Positions 28,324 through 38,067 are shown, numbered from the stretch's first letter. The stretch is DNA of 64,000 bases from an uncultured Oscillospiraceae bacterium (GCA_934232845.1 CAKQGD010000005.1:1-64000); one strand, 5' to 3'. The notes: generated from the letters alone by a model not told the origin. Made by a program: numbers and translations.

Positions 28324-29361
28324 ATGCGTTCTCTTTTGATGCTGATTGTGCTGTTTGCGGCGCTGACGCTGGTAATTCCCGTCGCGGCGGCGGCGGTGCG
28401 CACCGCCGCCGAAGAGGAGAGCGTTCCCGCGGCCGCGCAGACGCAGCAGACGCAGAACATCTCTGAGCCCCCGCAGAAATCCGCCGGGACCTCACCGGTG
28501 AAAGAGGCCGCGTCCCTGCGGGAGAGCTATTCCGTTCTGGACCGCAGCACGGGAGAAATCGCCGTTCTGCCGCGGCGGGACCTGATTCGGGGGATGCTCG
28601 CGTCGGAGATGCCGTTCTCCTATGAGCCGGAGGCTCTGCGTGCGCAGGCCGTGGCGGCGCATACATGGGCGGAATATCAGGCCCTGCATCCGGATCCCGC
28701 GCTCGGCGGGGCGGATTTTTCCGCCGATCCGTCAAAATGCGAGGGATATCTTACAGAGGAAAAATTCTTTGAGCTGCACGGCAGCAATGCGAAGGAGGCA
28801 TGGCAGCGCATCTGCGATGCGGCCGATTATGCCGAGACACGGCTGCTGCTCTATGAGGGAGAACCGGCGCTCTGCGCCTACCACGCGATGAGCGCGGGCA
28901 GGACGGAGGACGCCGGAAATGTCTGGCAGACCTCGGTGCCGTATCTTGTGCCGGTCGACAGCGAGGGAGATCTCGAGCAGGAGGACTGTCTCGTCCGGAC
29001 CAAATTCGGCACGGCGCAGATGCGCACACTGCTGACGCTGGCGTTTCCCACGGCGGTTCTGGGCGAGGACCCCGCGGGATGGATCGAGGTGCTGGAACGG
29101 TCGGAGTCCGGCTATGTTACGCAGGTGCGCGTCGGCGGCGCCGAAATGCACGGACAGAAGCTGCGCACGGCGCTTTCTCTGCGCTCGACGGCGTTTGATT
29201 TTACTTATGAGGGAGGGATTTTTTCCTTCGAAACAAAAGGCTACGGCCATGGCGTGGGTCTCAGTCAGGTGGGGGCGAACCGCCTTGCGCAGGAGGGCGC
29301 CACAGCAGAGGAAATTCTGCTGTATTATTATCCCGGCACGCTGCTTGCCGAGGCAAAGTAG
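28324..29361 (+). CDS. spoIID: Stage II sporulation protein D (engulfment lytic transglycosylase)
   Basis: 345 aa. N-terminal membrane helix, then the SpoIID domain: IRGMLASEMPFSYEPEALRA contains the catalytic Glu, QAVAAHTWAEYQ follows, and the C-terminal GYGHGVGLSQVGANRLA is diagnostic. Cleaves glycan strands denuded by SpoIIP during engulfment. Strong ribosome binding site AAAGGAGGAGGG before ATG 28324. Normal length. Confidence 0.96.
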   Translation: MRSLLMLIVLFAALTLVIPVAAAAVRTAAEEESVPAAAQTQQTQNISEPPQKSAGTSPVKEAASLRESYSVLDRSTGEIAVLPRRDLIRGMLASEMPFSYEPEALRAQAVAAHTWAEYQALHPDPALGGADFSADPSKCEGYLTEEKFFELHGSNAKEAWQRICDAADYAETRLLLYEGEPALCAYHAMSAGRTEDAGNVWQTSVPYLVPVDSEGDLEQEDCLVRTKFGTAQMRTLLTLAFPTAVLGEDPAGWIEVLERSESGYVTQVRVGGAEMHGQKLRTALSLRSTAFDFTYEGGIFSFETKGYGHGVGLSQVGANRLAQEGATAEEILLYYYPGTLLAEAK

Positions 29362-29559
29362 CCCGCGCCGCAAAAGAGGGCGTTTCCGAGGCGCGGCGGC
29401 TTTGGGCGGCTGTGTTCGGAGATCAGACCGCCGCGGGTTTTCCGCACGCACGAAGATCCGCGTTTTGCAGGATGGGCACAGCGGTTTTGCGGTATCACAG
29501 ACGAGCCGGGGCGCATAGCATAAAGGGAGAAACCGATCTGAAAAAGGTGGTGTATTCCG

Positions 29560-29817
29560 ATGAGCGCTTTTCCGAAAAATATTTCCGGACAGCAGGCCGA
29601 CGCGATGCTGTCGATGGCGGCAAAGAAACTCGGAAAAAATCCCGACGAACTGAAAAGCCAGCTGCAGAAGGGCGACATGAACGCGCTGACCTCGTCTCTC
29701 GACGAGAAGCAGAAGCAGCAGGTCGCATCCGTACTCAACGATCCGCAGGCGATGCAGCGTTTGATGCAGAGCCCGCAGGTAAAGGAACTGCTCGACCGGC
29801 TGGCGAAAGGCAGGTAA
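29560..29817 (+). CDS. Small hypothetical protein, first of three-gene cluster
   Basis: 85 aa, soluble, charged and helical (ADAMLSMAAKKLGKNPDELK; SLDEKQKQQVASVLNDPQAMQRL). AAAAAGGTGG precedes the ATG. It is followed after three bases by another small gene and then a third, forming one transcription unit 200 bases downstream of spoIID. Function unknown; I infer from recurrence of such triplets in related clostridia that it is a real gene. Confidence 0.75.
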   Translation: MSAFPKNISGQQADAMLSMAAKKLGKNPDELKSQLQKGDMNALTSSLDEKQKQQVASVLNDPQAMQRLMQSPQVKELLDRLAKGR

Positions 29818-29820
29818 GAC

Positions 29821-30216
29821 ATGGATGACCTTTCCGCGATGCTCTCGCAGTTTCTGGGGAGCGAGGAGGGGATGAATCAGGTGCGCGCCGTGGCGGACGC
29901 GCTCGGCCTCGGCGGCATGTCCGAAAAGGGCGCGCCCGCGGGGAGTACAGAGGCGTTTGCTTCCGCGCCGGAAGCATCCCCGGCACAGGACGGCGCCCCG
30001 CCGCTCGATATGGGGACGCTGATGCTGCTGCAGCGGGCAATCTCAACGTTTTCTCAGAGCGATAAAAACACCGAGCTGCTGCGCGCGCTCAAGCCGCATT
30101 TTTCAGAGGAGCGCGCCAAAAAGGTGGACGACGCCGTGCGGATTCTGCAGTTGATCCGTCTGCTGCCGCTGGTGCGCGAGAGCGGGCTTTTGAATTTAAA
30201 GAGGGAGGGGCGCTGA
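29821..30216 (+). CDS. Hypothetical protein, second of three-gene cluster
   Basis: 131 aa. N-terminal MDDLSAMLSQFLGSEEGMNQV, a short Ala/Pro-rich linker, then a helical part (MLLQRAISTFSQSDKNTELL; SEERAKKVDDAVRILQLIRLLPLV). Starts three bases after the previous stop and ends one base before the next start. Function unknown. Confidence 0.75.
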   Translation: MDDLSAMLSQFLGSEEGMNQVRAVADALGLGGMSEKGAPAGSTEAFASAPEASPAQDGAPPLDMGTLMLLQRAISTFSQSDKNTELLRALKPHFSEERAKKVDDAVRILQLIRLLPLVRESGLLNLKREGR

Positions 30217-30217
30217 G

Positions 30218-30796
30218 ATGACACGGTACACCTCGGACGCCCAATCCATGGCCATGCAGCGCGAGGCTCTGCGCCGTGTGCGCGAGCAGCAGCAGCGCGC
30301 CCGGCAGGCGGTGGAGGGCGCGCCCGCCCCGGCGCCGGAGGCAAAAAGCATTCCCGCGCAGGAAGAAACGCCCGGCCCTGTTTTAACGGCCGCACCGCCC
30401 CAGAGCGAGCCTTCTCCCCTGCGGCCGCAGGCCGCCGTGCCGCGGGGCAGAGGCCCGAACGGGCCGCGCCGAATGCAGAACACGGGGTTTGGGCCGCAGC
30501 AAAGCATGTTTTCTATGCCTGCCGCCGCGCCCGGCGCGGCACAGCCGCAAAAACGCGATCTGCGCTCGCTGCTGGATTCTTTTCTGCGCAGGGAGAGTCC
30601 CGGCGGAGAATCGCTTTCTTCTCTGGGACAGGGTCTGCGCGACACGCTCGGCTCCGTGGCCGAACCGGTCGAGGGACTGTTGGACTCGCTGGGCATCGGC
30701 GGGGAAGAGTTGATTATCCTGATGGTGATGTATCTCGTGTTTCGTGAAAAGGGAGACAAAACACTGCTGCTCGCGCTGGGATATCTCTTGTTGTAA
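30218..30796 (+). CDS. Hypothetical protein with disordered middle and hydrophobic C-terminus, third of cluster
   Basis: 192 aa. The N-terminus is a charged helix (MQREALRRVREQQQRARQA), residues about 35-105 are Pro/Ala/Gln-rich and likely disordered, and the C-terminus has a conserved-looking block (LLDSLGIGGEELIILMVMYL) ending in LLLALGYLLL. GGAGGGGCGCTGAG precedes ATG 30218. Probably interacts with the two upstream products. Function unknown. Confidence 0.72.
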   Translation: MTRYTSDAQSMAMQREALRRVREQQQRARQAVEGAPAPAPEAKSIPAQEETPGPVLTAAPPQSEPSPLRPQAAVPRGRGPNGPRRMQNTGFGPQQSMFSMPAAAPGAAQPQKRDLRSLLDSFLRRESPGGESLSSLGQGLRDTLGSVAEPVEGLLDSLGIGGEELIILMVMYLVFREKGDKTLLLALGYLLL

Positions 30797-30846
30797 AGCT
30801 TCTGCCGTTGTGGTATCCTTTTTTCATAGAGAAAAAGGAGGCGCAT

Positions 30847-31623
30847 ATGCGGATGAGGATTGCAGTGGTGACGGGGGCAAGCTCCGGTCTGGGCAGGGAA
30901 TTTGTCCGGCAGATCGCGCGCGAGGGCGGCATTGACGAGATCTGGGCCGTCGCGCGGCGAAAGGAACGGCTGCTCTCTCTGGAGAAGGAAACAGGCTTTC
31001 GTGTGCGCGCGCTGCCGCTGGATCTGACGAGAGAGGATGACCGTGCGCGGTACGCGGCGCTGCTCTCAGAAGAAAAGCCCGACGTGCGCGTGCTTGTCAA
31101 CGCAAGCGGCTATGCGAAGTTCGGCGGCTGGGCGGATATCTCCCTTGCAGACTGTACGGGGATGATCGACCTCAACTGCACGGCGCTCGCCGCCATGACG
31201 CAGCTGACGCTGCCGTATCTGAAAAAGGGCTCTCGCGTGCTGGAGATCGCATCGATCGCGGCGTTTCAGCCGGTGCCGTATCTCGGCGTCTACGCCGCGA
31301 CCAAGGCCTTCGTGCTGTCGTATGCCCGTTCTCTCGGGCGCGAGCTTCGTCCGCGGGGAATCGCCGTGACGGCGGTCTGCCCGGGCTGGATGAAGACGGA
31401 ATTTTTCGGCCGGGCAGATCCCAAGGACGAATGGATTCGCTTTTACGACTGTTTTCACGATCCGAGGGCGGTCGCTGCGCTTGCGCTTTCCGACAGCCGC
31501 CGCGGGCGGGACGTCTCCGTCCACGGGACATGGACGCGCTGCCAGCGCGTTTTGGTCAAGCTTCTGCCGCACCGCCTTGTGATGCGCGCTTGGGAGATTG
31601 AACAACATTTTCCCCGGAAATAA
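30847..31623 (+). CDS. Short-chain dehydrogenase/reductase
   Basis: 258 aa Rossmann oxidoreductase. The cofactor motif is TGASSGLG (residues 9-16), the active site is YAATK with the preceding Ser in IASIAAF, and the structural NASG motif is intact. AAAGGAGG lies five bases before ATG 30847. The C-terminal part (VLVKLLPHRLVMRAWEI) resembles the membrane-associated SDR subgroup. Monocistronic. Substrate not predictable. Confidence 0.92.
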   Translation: MRMRIAVVTGASSGLGREFVRQIAREGGIDEIWAVARRKERLLSLEKETGFRVRALPLDLTREDDRARYAALLSEEKPDVRVLVNASGYAKFGGWADISLADCTGMIDLNCTALAAMTQLTLPYLKKGSRVLEIASIAAFQPVPYLGVYAATKAFVLSYARSLGRELRPRGIAVTAVCPGWMKTEFFGRADPKDEWIRFYDCFHDPRAVAALALSDSRRGRDVSVHGTWTRCQRVLVKLLPHRLVMRAWEIEQHFPRK

Positions 31624-31626
31624 AAG

Positions 31627-31668
31627 AAACGGCTCCGCTGCCATACCGGCAGGCGGGGCCGTTTGGAG
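31627..31668 (+). terminator. Hairpin after the dehydrogenase gene
   Basis: AACGGC-CCGC-GCC pairs with GGC-GCGG-GCCGTT with small mismatches. No T-run, so it may be a weak terminator. Confidence 0.45.
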
Positions 31669-31814
31669 GAAAGCCCTTGTTTTCCGAAAAAAGCGCTGCG
31701 ATTGTTCGGGAAAGGGGGAAGGATCCCGGCCTTTTCTTTTGCAAAAAGAGATTGATTCTTTTTTTTAAATCCGCTACGCTTAAAATAAGAATATTTTGCG
31801 GGGGAGCGAAGCGG

Positions 31815-32735
31815 ATGGAAATTCATCAGCTCAGGATCTTTTTCACTGTGGCCCAAACGAAAAGCTTTTCCAAAGCCGCCGCGCTGCTGTATGTTTCACA
31901 GCCGATGGTGACCAAGGTGGTCAAGCAGCTCGAGGAAGAGCTGGGAATCTGTCTGATCGAACGCACCAGCAAGTCGTTTCACCTGACGGACGCGGGCGAG
32001 CGCCTGTACGGAATGGCGGCGGAAATGCTCTCTCGCTTTGACGACATCGGCAGAGAGATTTCCGACCTGCGGGCGGCGAACGCGGGCAGCGTGACGCTGG
32101 CGGGTCCTCCGCTGAGTCTTGCGACGTTTTTTCCCTCTCTTTATAAAATTCTGCGGGTGCGGTGCCCGAATGTCCGCTACTCCCTGATCGAATGCGGAAG
32201 CGGCCCCATTGTGGAAATGGTGCTTGACGGCCGCGCGGATATCGGCATTTCCCAGCTGCCGGTCGTCCATCCCGAAATAGAGGTCAACCCCATCGTGCGG
32301 GACCGATGCACGCTTTTGGTGAACGAAAATCATCCTCTCGCAGGACAAAAGAGCGTTTCGATCGCATGTCTCGCAGAGGAAAAATTCATCGCGCTTTCCA
32401 AGGGCTTTACCATGTACGATACCGTGCAGGACATCTGCCGGCAGGCGGGCTTTGTGCCGAATATCGTGTTTCACACATCGCTGGTCAGCTTCGCGGAAAA
32501 GCTGGTCTCTCTGGGAGAAGGAATTGCGATTCTGCCCCGCCCTTTGGTCGGCACTTACCGGCCCGAAGGCGTTTGCACGGTCGAGCTGGAAGAATTTCTT
32601 CCCTGGGAAATCGGGCTTGTCGTATCCACCCGCCGGTACCGGTCCGCCGCCACGCGCCGTACGCTGAGAATCGCGCTCGACTATTTTGGAGACGCGGCAA
32701 AGGAAGAAAGCTACCCTCCCCTGTCTCCGCTGTAA
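31815..32735 (+). CDS. LysR-family transcriptional regulator
   Basis: 306 aa. N-terminal winged helix (MEIHQLRIFFTVAQTKSFSK, AALLYVSQPMVTKVVKQLEEE) and a C-terminal effector-binding domain (VTLAGPPLSLATFFPSLYK; ADIGISQLPVVHPEIEV). ATG 31815 has GGGGGAG upstream; the frame extends back to 31677 but the extension overlaps the promoter region (TTGATT-17-TACGCT at 31752-31780). A LysR protein usually controls an adjacent gene. The next gene, a 3-hydroxyacyl-CoA dehydrogenase, is in the same direction 570 bases away, so a link is only possible. Confidence 0.92.
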   Translation: MEIHQLRIFFTVAQTKSFSKAAALLYVSQPMVTKVVKQLEEELGICLIERTSKSFHLTDAGERLYGMAAEMLSRFDDIGREISDLRAANAGSVTLAGPPLSLATFFPSLYKILRVRCPNVRYSLIECGSGPIVEMVLDGRADIGISQLPVVHPEIEVNPIVRDRCTLLVNENHPLAGQKSVSIACLAEEKFIALSKGFTMYDTVQDICRQAGFVPNIVFHTSLVSFAEKLVSLGEGIAILPRPLVGTYRPEGVCTVELEEFLPWEIGLVVSTRRYRSAATRRTLRIALDYFGDAAKEESYPPLSPL

Positions 32736-32768
32736 GGTGACGCGCTTTTGAACCGAAAAAACATAAGC

Positions 32769-32798
32769 CGCCCGTTCTTTTTTGGGACGGGCGTTTTT
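32769..32798 (+). terminator. Terminator of the LysR gene
   Basis: CGCCCGTTC, T-rich loop, GGGACGGGCG, then five T. Confidence 0.8.
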
Positions 32799-32857
32799 GT
32801 TTTGTGCAAAAACGGCTCTACCGGCCGATTTCTTTTTTGGAATAAAACAATTCCGAT

Positions 32858-32882
32858 TTGTGATTCGTGATAAGATTCACAA
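32858..32882. promoter_or_regulatory. Operator-like dyad upstream of the 3-hydroxyacyl-CoA dehydrogenase gene
   Basis: TTGTGA, 13 bases, TCACAA; matching extends to eight of nine positions (TTGTGATTC / GATTCACAA). It lies between the LysR terminator and the dehydrogenase gene. The spacing does not fit CRP or Rex sites. Which regulator binds is unknown. Confidence 0.35.
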
Positions 32883-33305
32883 TCTTTTTGTGAAACTCCG
32901 CCATACTTTCGGCCGATTTCTATTCACTTTGCAGGAATCGATTCCGGGCGGGAATACAAGGGGAAAGAAAGAATGATTTTACAAAAAAGCAAGGAAGCAA
33001 TATGCTGAAAAAGAAGAAGTTCACGCCTATAAAACGGTGTGATTCGCGCAGAGAACCGTTCGTATAAAACCGGCTCGCCTGCTTTTTGCGGGGAAAAGGC
33101 GCGAAAAAACGGTGCGTCGTCCGAATCCTGCATTTTGCAGACGGGCTTATTTTCTATACCGTTTTTTCGGATGTTTTGGAACCGAACTGCAGGAACAAAA
33201 AAGGAAAGCGCCGTTTTGAGGCAGGCGATTCGCCGCTCTTTAAAAACGGCAAACCACGGAAAACGGCCGGATGTTTTTCGGCCCAAGCGCAGGGAGGAAA
33301 AGAAA
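32883..33305. other. Long upstream region of the dehydrogenase gene
   Basis: About 420 bases. An in-frame upstream extension of the dehydrogenase ORF (from 33039) has no family similarity and no ribosome binding site, so I leave it as non-coding leader. No riboswitch class recognised. Confidence 0.5.
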
Positions 33306-34172
33306 ATGAAAGTAGCCGATGTGAAAAAAGTATGTGTGGCCGGCGCCGGCCAGATGGGGCGGCAGATTGCGCTCAACGCGGCGCTGCACGGGTTTGACAC
33401 GTATCTGACCGATGCTTTCCCGGCGGCGCTCGATAAGACTGCCGTCTGGGCGCAGGACTATCTGGAAGGACGTGTGGCCAAGGGGAAAATAACGGAGAAA
33501 GCCGCGAAAGAGGGCCTTGCGAAGCTGCATTTTGTTTCCGCGCTCGAAGAGGCCGCCTCGGACGCACAGGTGGTGATCGAGGCCATTCTGGAGGACCGTG
33601 ACGTCAAGACCCAGTTCTACAGAAACCTGAATGCGATCGCCCCCAAAGACTGTGTGATCGCATCAAATTCGAGCTACATGGTGTCGTCGATTTTCAAGGA
33701 ACTGATCGACGACCCCTCCCGCCTTGCGAACCTTCACTACTTCAACCCGGCGCTTGCGATGAAGCTGGTCGAGGTCGTCAAGGGGGAGCACACGTCGCAG
33801 GAAACGGCGGATTTTCTGTATGAATTCGCTAAGGCGAACGGCAAGAGCCCGATCCGCGTCAACAAGGAGATCCGCGGCTTTGTGGTCAACCGCATTCTGA
33901 CGGCGATCCGCGACGAGGCCTATTTCCTTGTGGAGGAGGGCGTCTGTTCGCCGGAGGACTGCGACATCGGCGTCAAGGGCGGATTAAACCATCCGATGGG
34001 CCCGTTCGAGCTTTTGGATTTGACCGGTATCGATCTGAACTATCTTTCGATGGAGGATCGTATGAAGGCGGGCGAGCCGAAACCCCACGGCTATGAGATC
34101 GCCAAAGCGAAATATGAGGCACACGAGTGGGGCCGCAAAACCGGCAAAGGCTTTTATCACTACGAGAAATAA
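33306..34172 (+). CDS. 3-hydroxyacyl-CoA (3-hydroxybutyryl-CoA) dehydrogenase
   Basis: 288 aa NAD-dependent dehydrogenase. N-terminal Rossmann motif GAGQMG (13-18), the SNSSYMVSS segment, NLHYFNPALAMKLVEVVKG with the catalytic His, and C-terminal IRGFVVNRIL and NHPMGPFELLDLTGID. Normal length for clostridial Hbd. GGGAGG precedes ATG 33306. It is alone, not in a bcs/crotonase operon. Enoyl-CoA hydratase is 22 kb away, so a shared pathway is speculative. Confidence 0.92.
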   Translation: MKVADVKKVCVAGAGQMGRQIALNAALHGFDTYLTDAFPAALDKTAVWAQDYLEGRVAKGKITEKAAKEGLAKLHFVSALEEAASDAQVVIEAILEDRDVKTQFYRNLNAIAPKDCVIASNSSYMVSSIFKELIDDPSRLANLHYFNPALAMKLVEVVKGEHTSQETADFLYEFAKANGKSPIRVNKEIRGFVVNRILTAIRDEAYFLVEEGVCSPEDCDIGVKGGLNHPMGPFELLDLTGIDLNYLSMEDRMKAGEPKPHGYEIAKAKYEAHEWGRKTGKGFYHYEK

Positions 34173-34230
34173 CAAAGCGCAGGGATTCTCTTCTTTTGTT
34201 TTTCCGGCGGCTCCCCTCTGCCGCACGGTC

Positions 34231-34264
34231 AAAAAAGCCGCGGACAGATGTCCGCGGCTTTTTT
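34231..34264 (+). terminator. Terminator of the dehydrogenase gene
   Basis: AAAAAAGCCGCGGAC pairs with GTCCGCGGCTTTTTT. Confidence 0.92.
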
Positions 34265-34401
34265 GATGAGAAATCGCATGAAAAGCCGGACAGCCGCGTT
34301 TTACGCAAACAAAAGCCGGAGAGAATAAAACGGAAAGAAATTTTATCGCACTTTAATCAGAAAAAAACAATATAATTCGTAAGAAAATTTATATAATATA
34401 C

Positions 34402-34429
34402 TTGACAAATCATATTTCGGTGTTATGAT
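34402..34429 (+). promoter_or_regulatory. Promoter of the RHH-protein gene (and possibly clpB)
   Basis: TTGACA (34402-34407), a 16-base spacer, TATGAT (34424-34429) with extended TGT, within a very AT-rich stretch. Its position excludes the in-frame ATG at 34425 as start. Confidence 0.82.
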
Positions 34430-34454
34430 ATTTCTCGTAAGGAAGGTGATCTCA

Positions 34455-35102
34455 TTGAAAAGGACGCTCTACAGTCTGATGCTCAGCGACGATGTGGTGC
34501 GGGAGGTGGACCGGCTGGCGCATCGCATGGGTACGAACCGCTCGAGCCTCGTCAACCGCATCCTTGCCGAATATGTCGACTATACCACGCCGGAGCGGCG
34601 CATCAACGAGGTGTTCACCGCGCTGGAGGAGCTTTTGTCTCCCTCCGGAGAGCTTGTGCCGTTCTTCGCGCCGAACGCGCCGACCATGTCGATGAAAAGC
34701 TCTCTGGAATACAAATACCGCCCCACCGTGAAGTACGAGGTCGAGCTGACCGAGCCGGCCGACGGCTCGATCGGCACGCTGACGGTGCTTTTCCGCACAC
34801 AGTCCGCATCGCTGATCGACGCGCTGACGCGGTTTTTCCGCCTGTGGAAAGAACTTGAGGACGCATATCTCGCGCCGAGGGTTTCTACTCCGGTGCGGTA
34901 CGCCCTCTACGACGGACGTTTTGTGCGAAGTCTCGACGCGCCGCAGGGGGGCTGCTCTTCCGCCGAACTGGCAAGAGCGCTGTCCGACTATGTGCAGACG
35001 TTCGACGCGTTGCTCAAGGGCGTGCTTTCCGGCCGCCTGTCGGAACATGACGCCGAACGGGAATATCTGCGCTTTCTGCAGAAGGCGGAAATTCTGCTGT
35101 GA
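34455..35102 (+). CDS. Ribbon-helix-helix (CopG-like) DNA-binding protein
   Basis: 215 aa from a TTG at 34455, with GGAAGGTGAT four to ten bases upstream and a promoter ending at 34429. The N-terminus (LKRTLYSLMLSDDVVREVDR, then NRSSLVNRILAEYV) is an RHH domain. Residues 50-215 form a separate alpha/beta region (YRPTVKYEVELTEPADGSIG; TVLFRTQSASLIDALTRFF) that I do not recognise. It lies 55 bases before clpB in the same direction with no terminator between, so it may regulate clpB or itself. This is inference. Confidence 0.8.
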   Translation: MKRTLYSLMLSDDVVREVDRLAHRMGTNRSSLVNRILAEYVDYTTPERRINEVFTALEELLSPSGELVPFFAPNAPTMSMKSSLEYKYRPTVKYEVELTEPADGSIGTLTVLFRTQSASLIDALTRFFRLWKELEDAYLAPRVSTPVRYALYDGRFVRSLDAPQGGCSSAELARALSDYVQTFDALLKGVLSGRLSEHDAEREYLRFLQKAEILL

Positions 35103-35157
35103 CGCTTAACCTTTGGAAGGATAAAATATATTTTCAGAAGAAATCAGGTGATTGAGT

Positions 35158-37737
35158 ATGGATATGCAGAAATTCACAAAAAAAACAGCCGAAGCCATTC
35201 AAACCGCGCAAAACATGGCTGAGGAAAACCACAACCCCTCTCTTGCGCCGGAGCATCTGCTCTACGCGCTGGCCGATCAGGACGGAGGGCTGATCGGATC
35301 GCTTCTGACACGGGTGGGCGCGGACACGAATGCCATTCTCTCCGAACTGGACGCCGAGATTGCAAAGATGCCCCGCGTCACGGGCGATACGCAGGTGTAT
35401 CTCTCGCCTGAGAGCGACCGCGTGCTGCGCGCCGCCGAAAAAACGGCCAAGAGCATGGGCGACGAGTATCTCTCGGTCGAGCACCTGATGCTGGGACTGT
35501 TCGCGGCCGGCACACCCGCCGTCCGTCGGATCCTGTCCGACCACGGCGTGACGAAGGCCGCTTTTTCCGAGGCGCTCTCAAAGGCGCGCAGCGGCAAGGT
35601 GACGAGCGACGATCCGGAAAGCACCTACGATGCGCTGAAAAAATACGGTACGGACCTGACCGAACGCGCCCGCACGCAGAAGCTTGACCCCGTGATCGGG
35701 CGCGACAACGAGATTCGAAATGTCGTACGAATTCTCTCGCGCAAGACGAAGAACAACCCCGTTCTGATCGGCGAGCCCGGAGTCGGCAAGACCGCCATTG
35801 CCGAGGGACTTGCCCAGCGTATTGTGCGCGGCGACGTGCCCGAGGGGCTGAAAGATAAGACGATCTTTTCCCTCGACATGGGCGCTCTGATCGCGGGCGC
35901 CAAATACCGCGGCGAATTTGAAGAGCGTCTCAAGGCCGTGCTCGAGGAGATCCGAAAGTCCGAGGGTGGCATCATCCTGTTTATCGATGAGATCCACACG
36001 ATTGTCGGCGCAGGCAAGACCGAGGGCAGTATGGATGCGGGCAATCTGCTGAAGCCTTTGCTGGCAAGAGGCGAGCTGCACTGTATCGGCGCGACCACGC
36101 TGGACGAATACCGCAAGTATATCGAAAAGGACGCTGCGCTCGAACGGCGTTTTCAGCCCGTGCTGGTCGATGAGCCGACGGTTGAGGACACGATCTCGAT
36201 TCTGCGCGGTTTAAAGGAGCGCTACGAGGTGTTCCACGGCGTGCGCATCCACGACAACGCGCTGGTTGCCGCTGCGACGCTTTCCAACCGCTATATTACC
36301 GACCGCTTTCTGCCGGACAAGGCCATCGACCTTGTGGACGAGGCGTGCGCCCTCATCCGTACCGAGATCGACTCGATGCCGTCGGAGCTTGACGACGTGC
36401 GCCGCCGCGTGATGCAGCTGGAAATCGAGGAAATGGCGCTCAAGAAGGAGACGGACCGCCTTTCGCTCGACCGTCTGGAAAAGCTGCGCGCGGAGCTGTC
36501 GGAGCTGCGCGACGAATTCAATATGAAAAAGGCCCGCTGGGAGGCGGAAAAAGGCAGCGCCGATGAGGTCAAAACCCTGAAAGGGCAGATCGAGCAGATG
36601 CGCGCCGACATCGAGACGGCGCAGCTTCACTACGAATACGAAAAGGCCGCACGGCTCAAATATTCTGACCTGCCCGCGCTCGAAGCCAAGCTTGCCGAGG
36701 CCGAGCGCCGCAGCGAAGAGCGCCGGGACGCCACAATGGTGCGCGACACCGTCACCGAAGAGGAGATCGCGGGCATCGTCGCCAAGTGGACCGGCATTCC
36801 CGTCGCAAAGCTGATGGAGGGCGAACGCGAGAAGCTGCTGCATCTCGACTCGATTCTGCACGAGCGCGTCATCGGTCAGGATGAGGCCGTTTCCCGCGTG
36901 ACGGAGGCGATTCTGCGCTCGCGCGCGGGCATCGCGGATCCGAACCGCCCGATCGGCAGCTTTCTGTTCCTCGGACCGACGGGCGTCGGCAAAACCGAGC
37001 TTGCAAAGGCGCTCGCCGCAAATCTGTTTGACGACGAGAAAAACCTTGTCCGTATCGACATGACCGAGTATATGGAGAAATTCTCCGTTTCGCGGCTGAT
37101 CGGCGCGCCTCCCGGATACGTCGGCTACGACGAGGGCGGCCAGCTGACCGAGGCCGTGCGCCGCAAGCCCTACTCTGTTGTGCTGTTCGACGAGGTGGAA
37201 AAGGCGCATCCCGACGTGTTCAACATTCTGCTGCAGATTCTCGACGACGGCCGCATCACCGACAGTCAGGGCCGCACGGTCGATTTTAAAAACACGATCA
37301 TCATTCTGACGTCGAACCTCGGCAGTCAGGCGCTGCTTGACGGCATCGGAAAAGACGGCGAGATTTCGCAGGCGGCGAGAGACGCCGTACAGCGCGAGCT
37401 GCGCGGCGCGTTCCGTCCGGAATTTTTAAACCGGCTCGACGAGATTCTGCTCTTTAAGCCCCTGACGAAGGAGAACCTCTCGCATATTGTCGACATTCTG
37501 CTGACGGGGCTGCGTGCGCGTCTCGCCGACAAGACGCTGACGCTTGAGGTGACGGATGCCGCCAAGGCGCTGATCATCGAGCGCGGCTATGATCCCGTGT
37601 TCGGCGCAAGGCCTTTAAAACGCTTTTTGCAGGCAAAGGTCGAGACCCTGCTGGCGCGCGCAATTCTTTCGGGCGACCGGCCCGCGGGCTCGGCGCTCGT
37701 GATAGACGCGGAAAACGGCGAGCTCGTCTGCCGGTAA
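35158..37737 (+). CDS. clpB: ATP-dependent disaggregase ClpB
   Basis: 859 aa Hsp100 chaperone. N-domain (1-145), NBD1 with Walker A GEPGVGKT (about 205-212), coiled-coil M-domain (about 400-525, long Arg/Glu-rich helices), and NBD2 with Walker A GPTGVGKT (about 606-613) and the C-terminal [15 protein letters not shown]. No ClpP-binding loop motif was noted. ATG 35158 is placed by AGGTGAT six bases upstream; the ORF's earlier TTG at 35152 touches that site. No CIRCE (HrcA) or CtsR box is obvious upstream. Confidence 0.95.
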   Translation: MDMQKFTKKTAEAIQTAQNMAEENHNPSLAPEHLLYALADQDGGLIGSLLTRVGADTNAILSELDAEIAKMPRVTGDTQVYLSPESDRVLRAAEKTAKSMGDEYLSVEHLMLGLFAAGTPAVRRILSDHGVTKAAFSEALSKARSGKVTSDDPESTYDALKKYGTDLTERARTQKLDPVIGRDNEIRNVVRILSRKTKNNPVLIGEPGVGKTAIAEGLAQRIVRGDVPEGLKDKTIFSLDMGALIAGAKYRGEFEERLKAVLEEIRKSEGGIILFIDEIHTIVGAGKTEGSMDAGNLLKPLLARGELHCIGATTLDEYRKYIEKDAALERRFQPVLVDEPTVEDTISILRGLKERYEVFHGVRIHDNALVAAATLSNRYITDRFLPDKAIDLVDEACALIRTEIDSMPSELDDVRRRVMQLEIEEMALKKETDRLSLDRLEKLRAELSELRDEFNMKKARWEAEKGSADEVKTLKGQIEQMRADIETAQLHYEYEKAARLKYSDLPALEAKLAEAERRSEERRDATMVRDTVTEEEIAGIVAKWTGIPVAKLMEGEREKLLHLDSILHERVIGQDEAVSRVTEAILRSRAGIADPNRPIGSFLFLGPTGVGKTELAKALAANLFDDEKNLVRIDMTEYMEKFSVSRLIGAPPGYVGYDEGGQLTEAVRRKPYSVVLFDEVEKAHPDVFNILLQILDDGRITDSQGRTVDFKNTIIILTSNLGSQALLDGIGKDGEISQAARDAVQRELRGAFRPEFLNRLDEILLFKPLTKENLSHIVDILLTGLRARLADKTLTLEVTDAAKALIIERGYDPVFGARPLKRFLQAKVETLLARAILSGDRPAGSALVIDAENGELVCR

Positions 37738-37771
37738 AACGGGCGGCCTTTTGGCTCTGTCGGTTTAAGAA

Positions 37772-37809
37772 AAGTCGGGAGGGAGGCATGGAAGTCTCCC
37801 TCCCGACTT
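37772..37809 (+). terminator. Long hairpin after clpB
   Basis: A 14-bp perfect stem, AAGTCGGGAGGGAG with CTCCCTCCCGACTT, loop of ten bases. No T-run, so termination is likely but not certain. Confidence 0.65.
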
Positions 37810-38067
37810 CGCGTTTGGCTATTAGAAATTTAGTGTGGAATTTCCTTATTTTCGCCAAAATTTGAGGGAGAAATTTCTTCCGTTTTTTTGTGGGCTGGCT
37901 GGGATTTAGGCGACGCACAATCGGGATGAAAGCATTGCAGCGTCTAAAAGTCCGGCACTCCGGCGTTTTAGGGGGAATCAGAATTTCACAAAATCAAGAA
38001 ATCCAAGAAGACTGATTTTTAAACTTTACCCCGCATCGGATTTCTGACAGCCTCGCGTTTTGCGGCT
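37810..38067. other. Intergenic stretch, nothing recognised
   Basis: About 260 bases between the clpB hairpin and the MscS promoter (gap of about 420 bases between genes). No gene seen. Confidence 0.5.
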
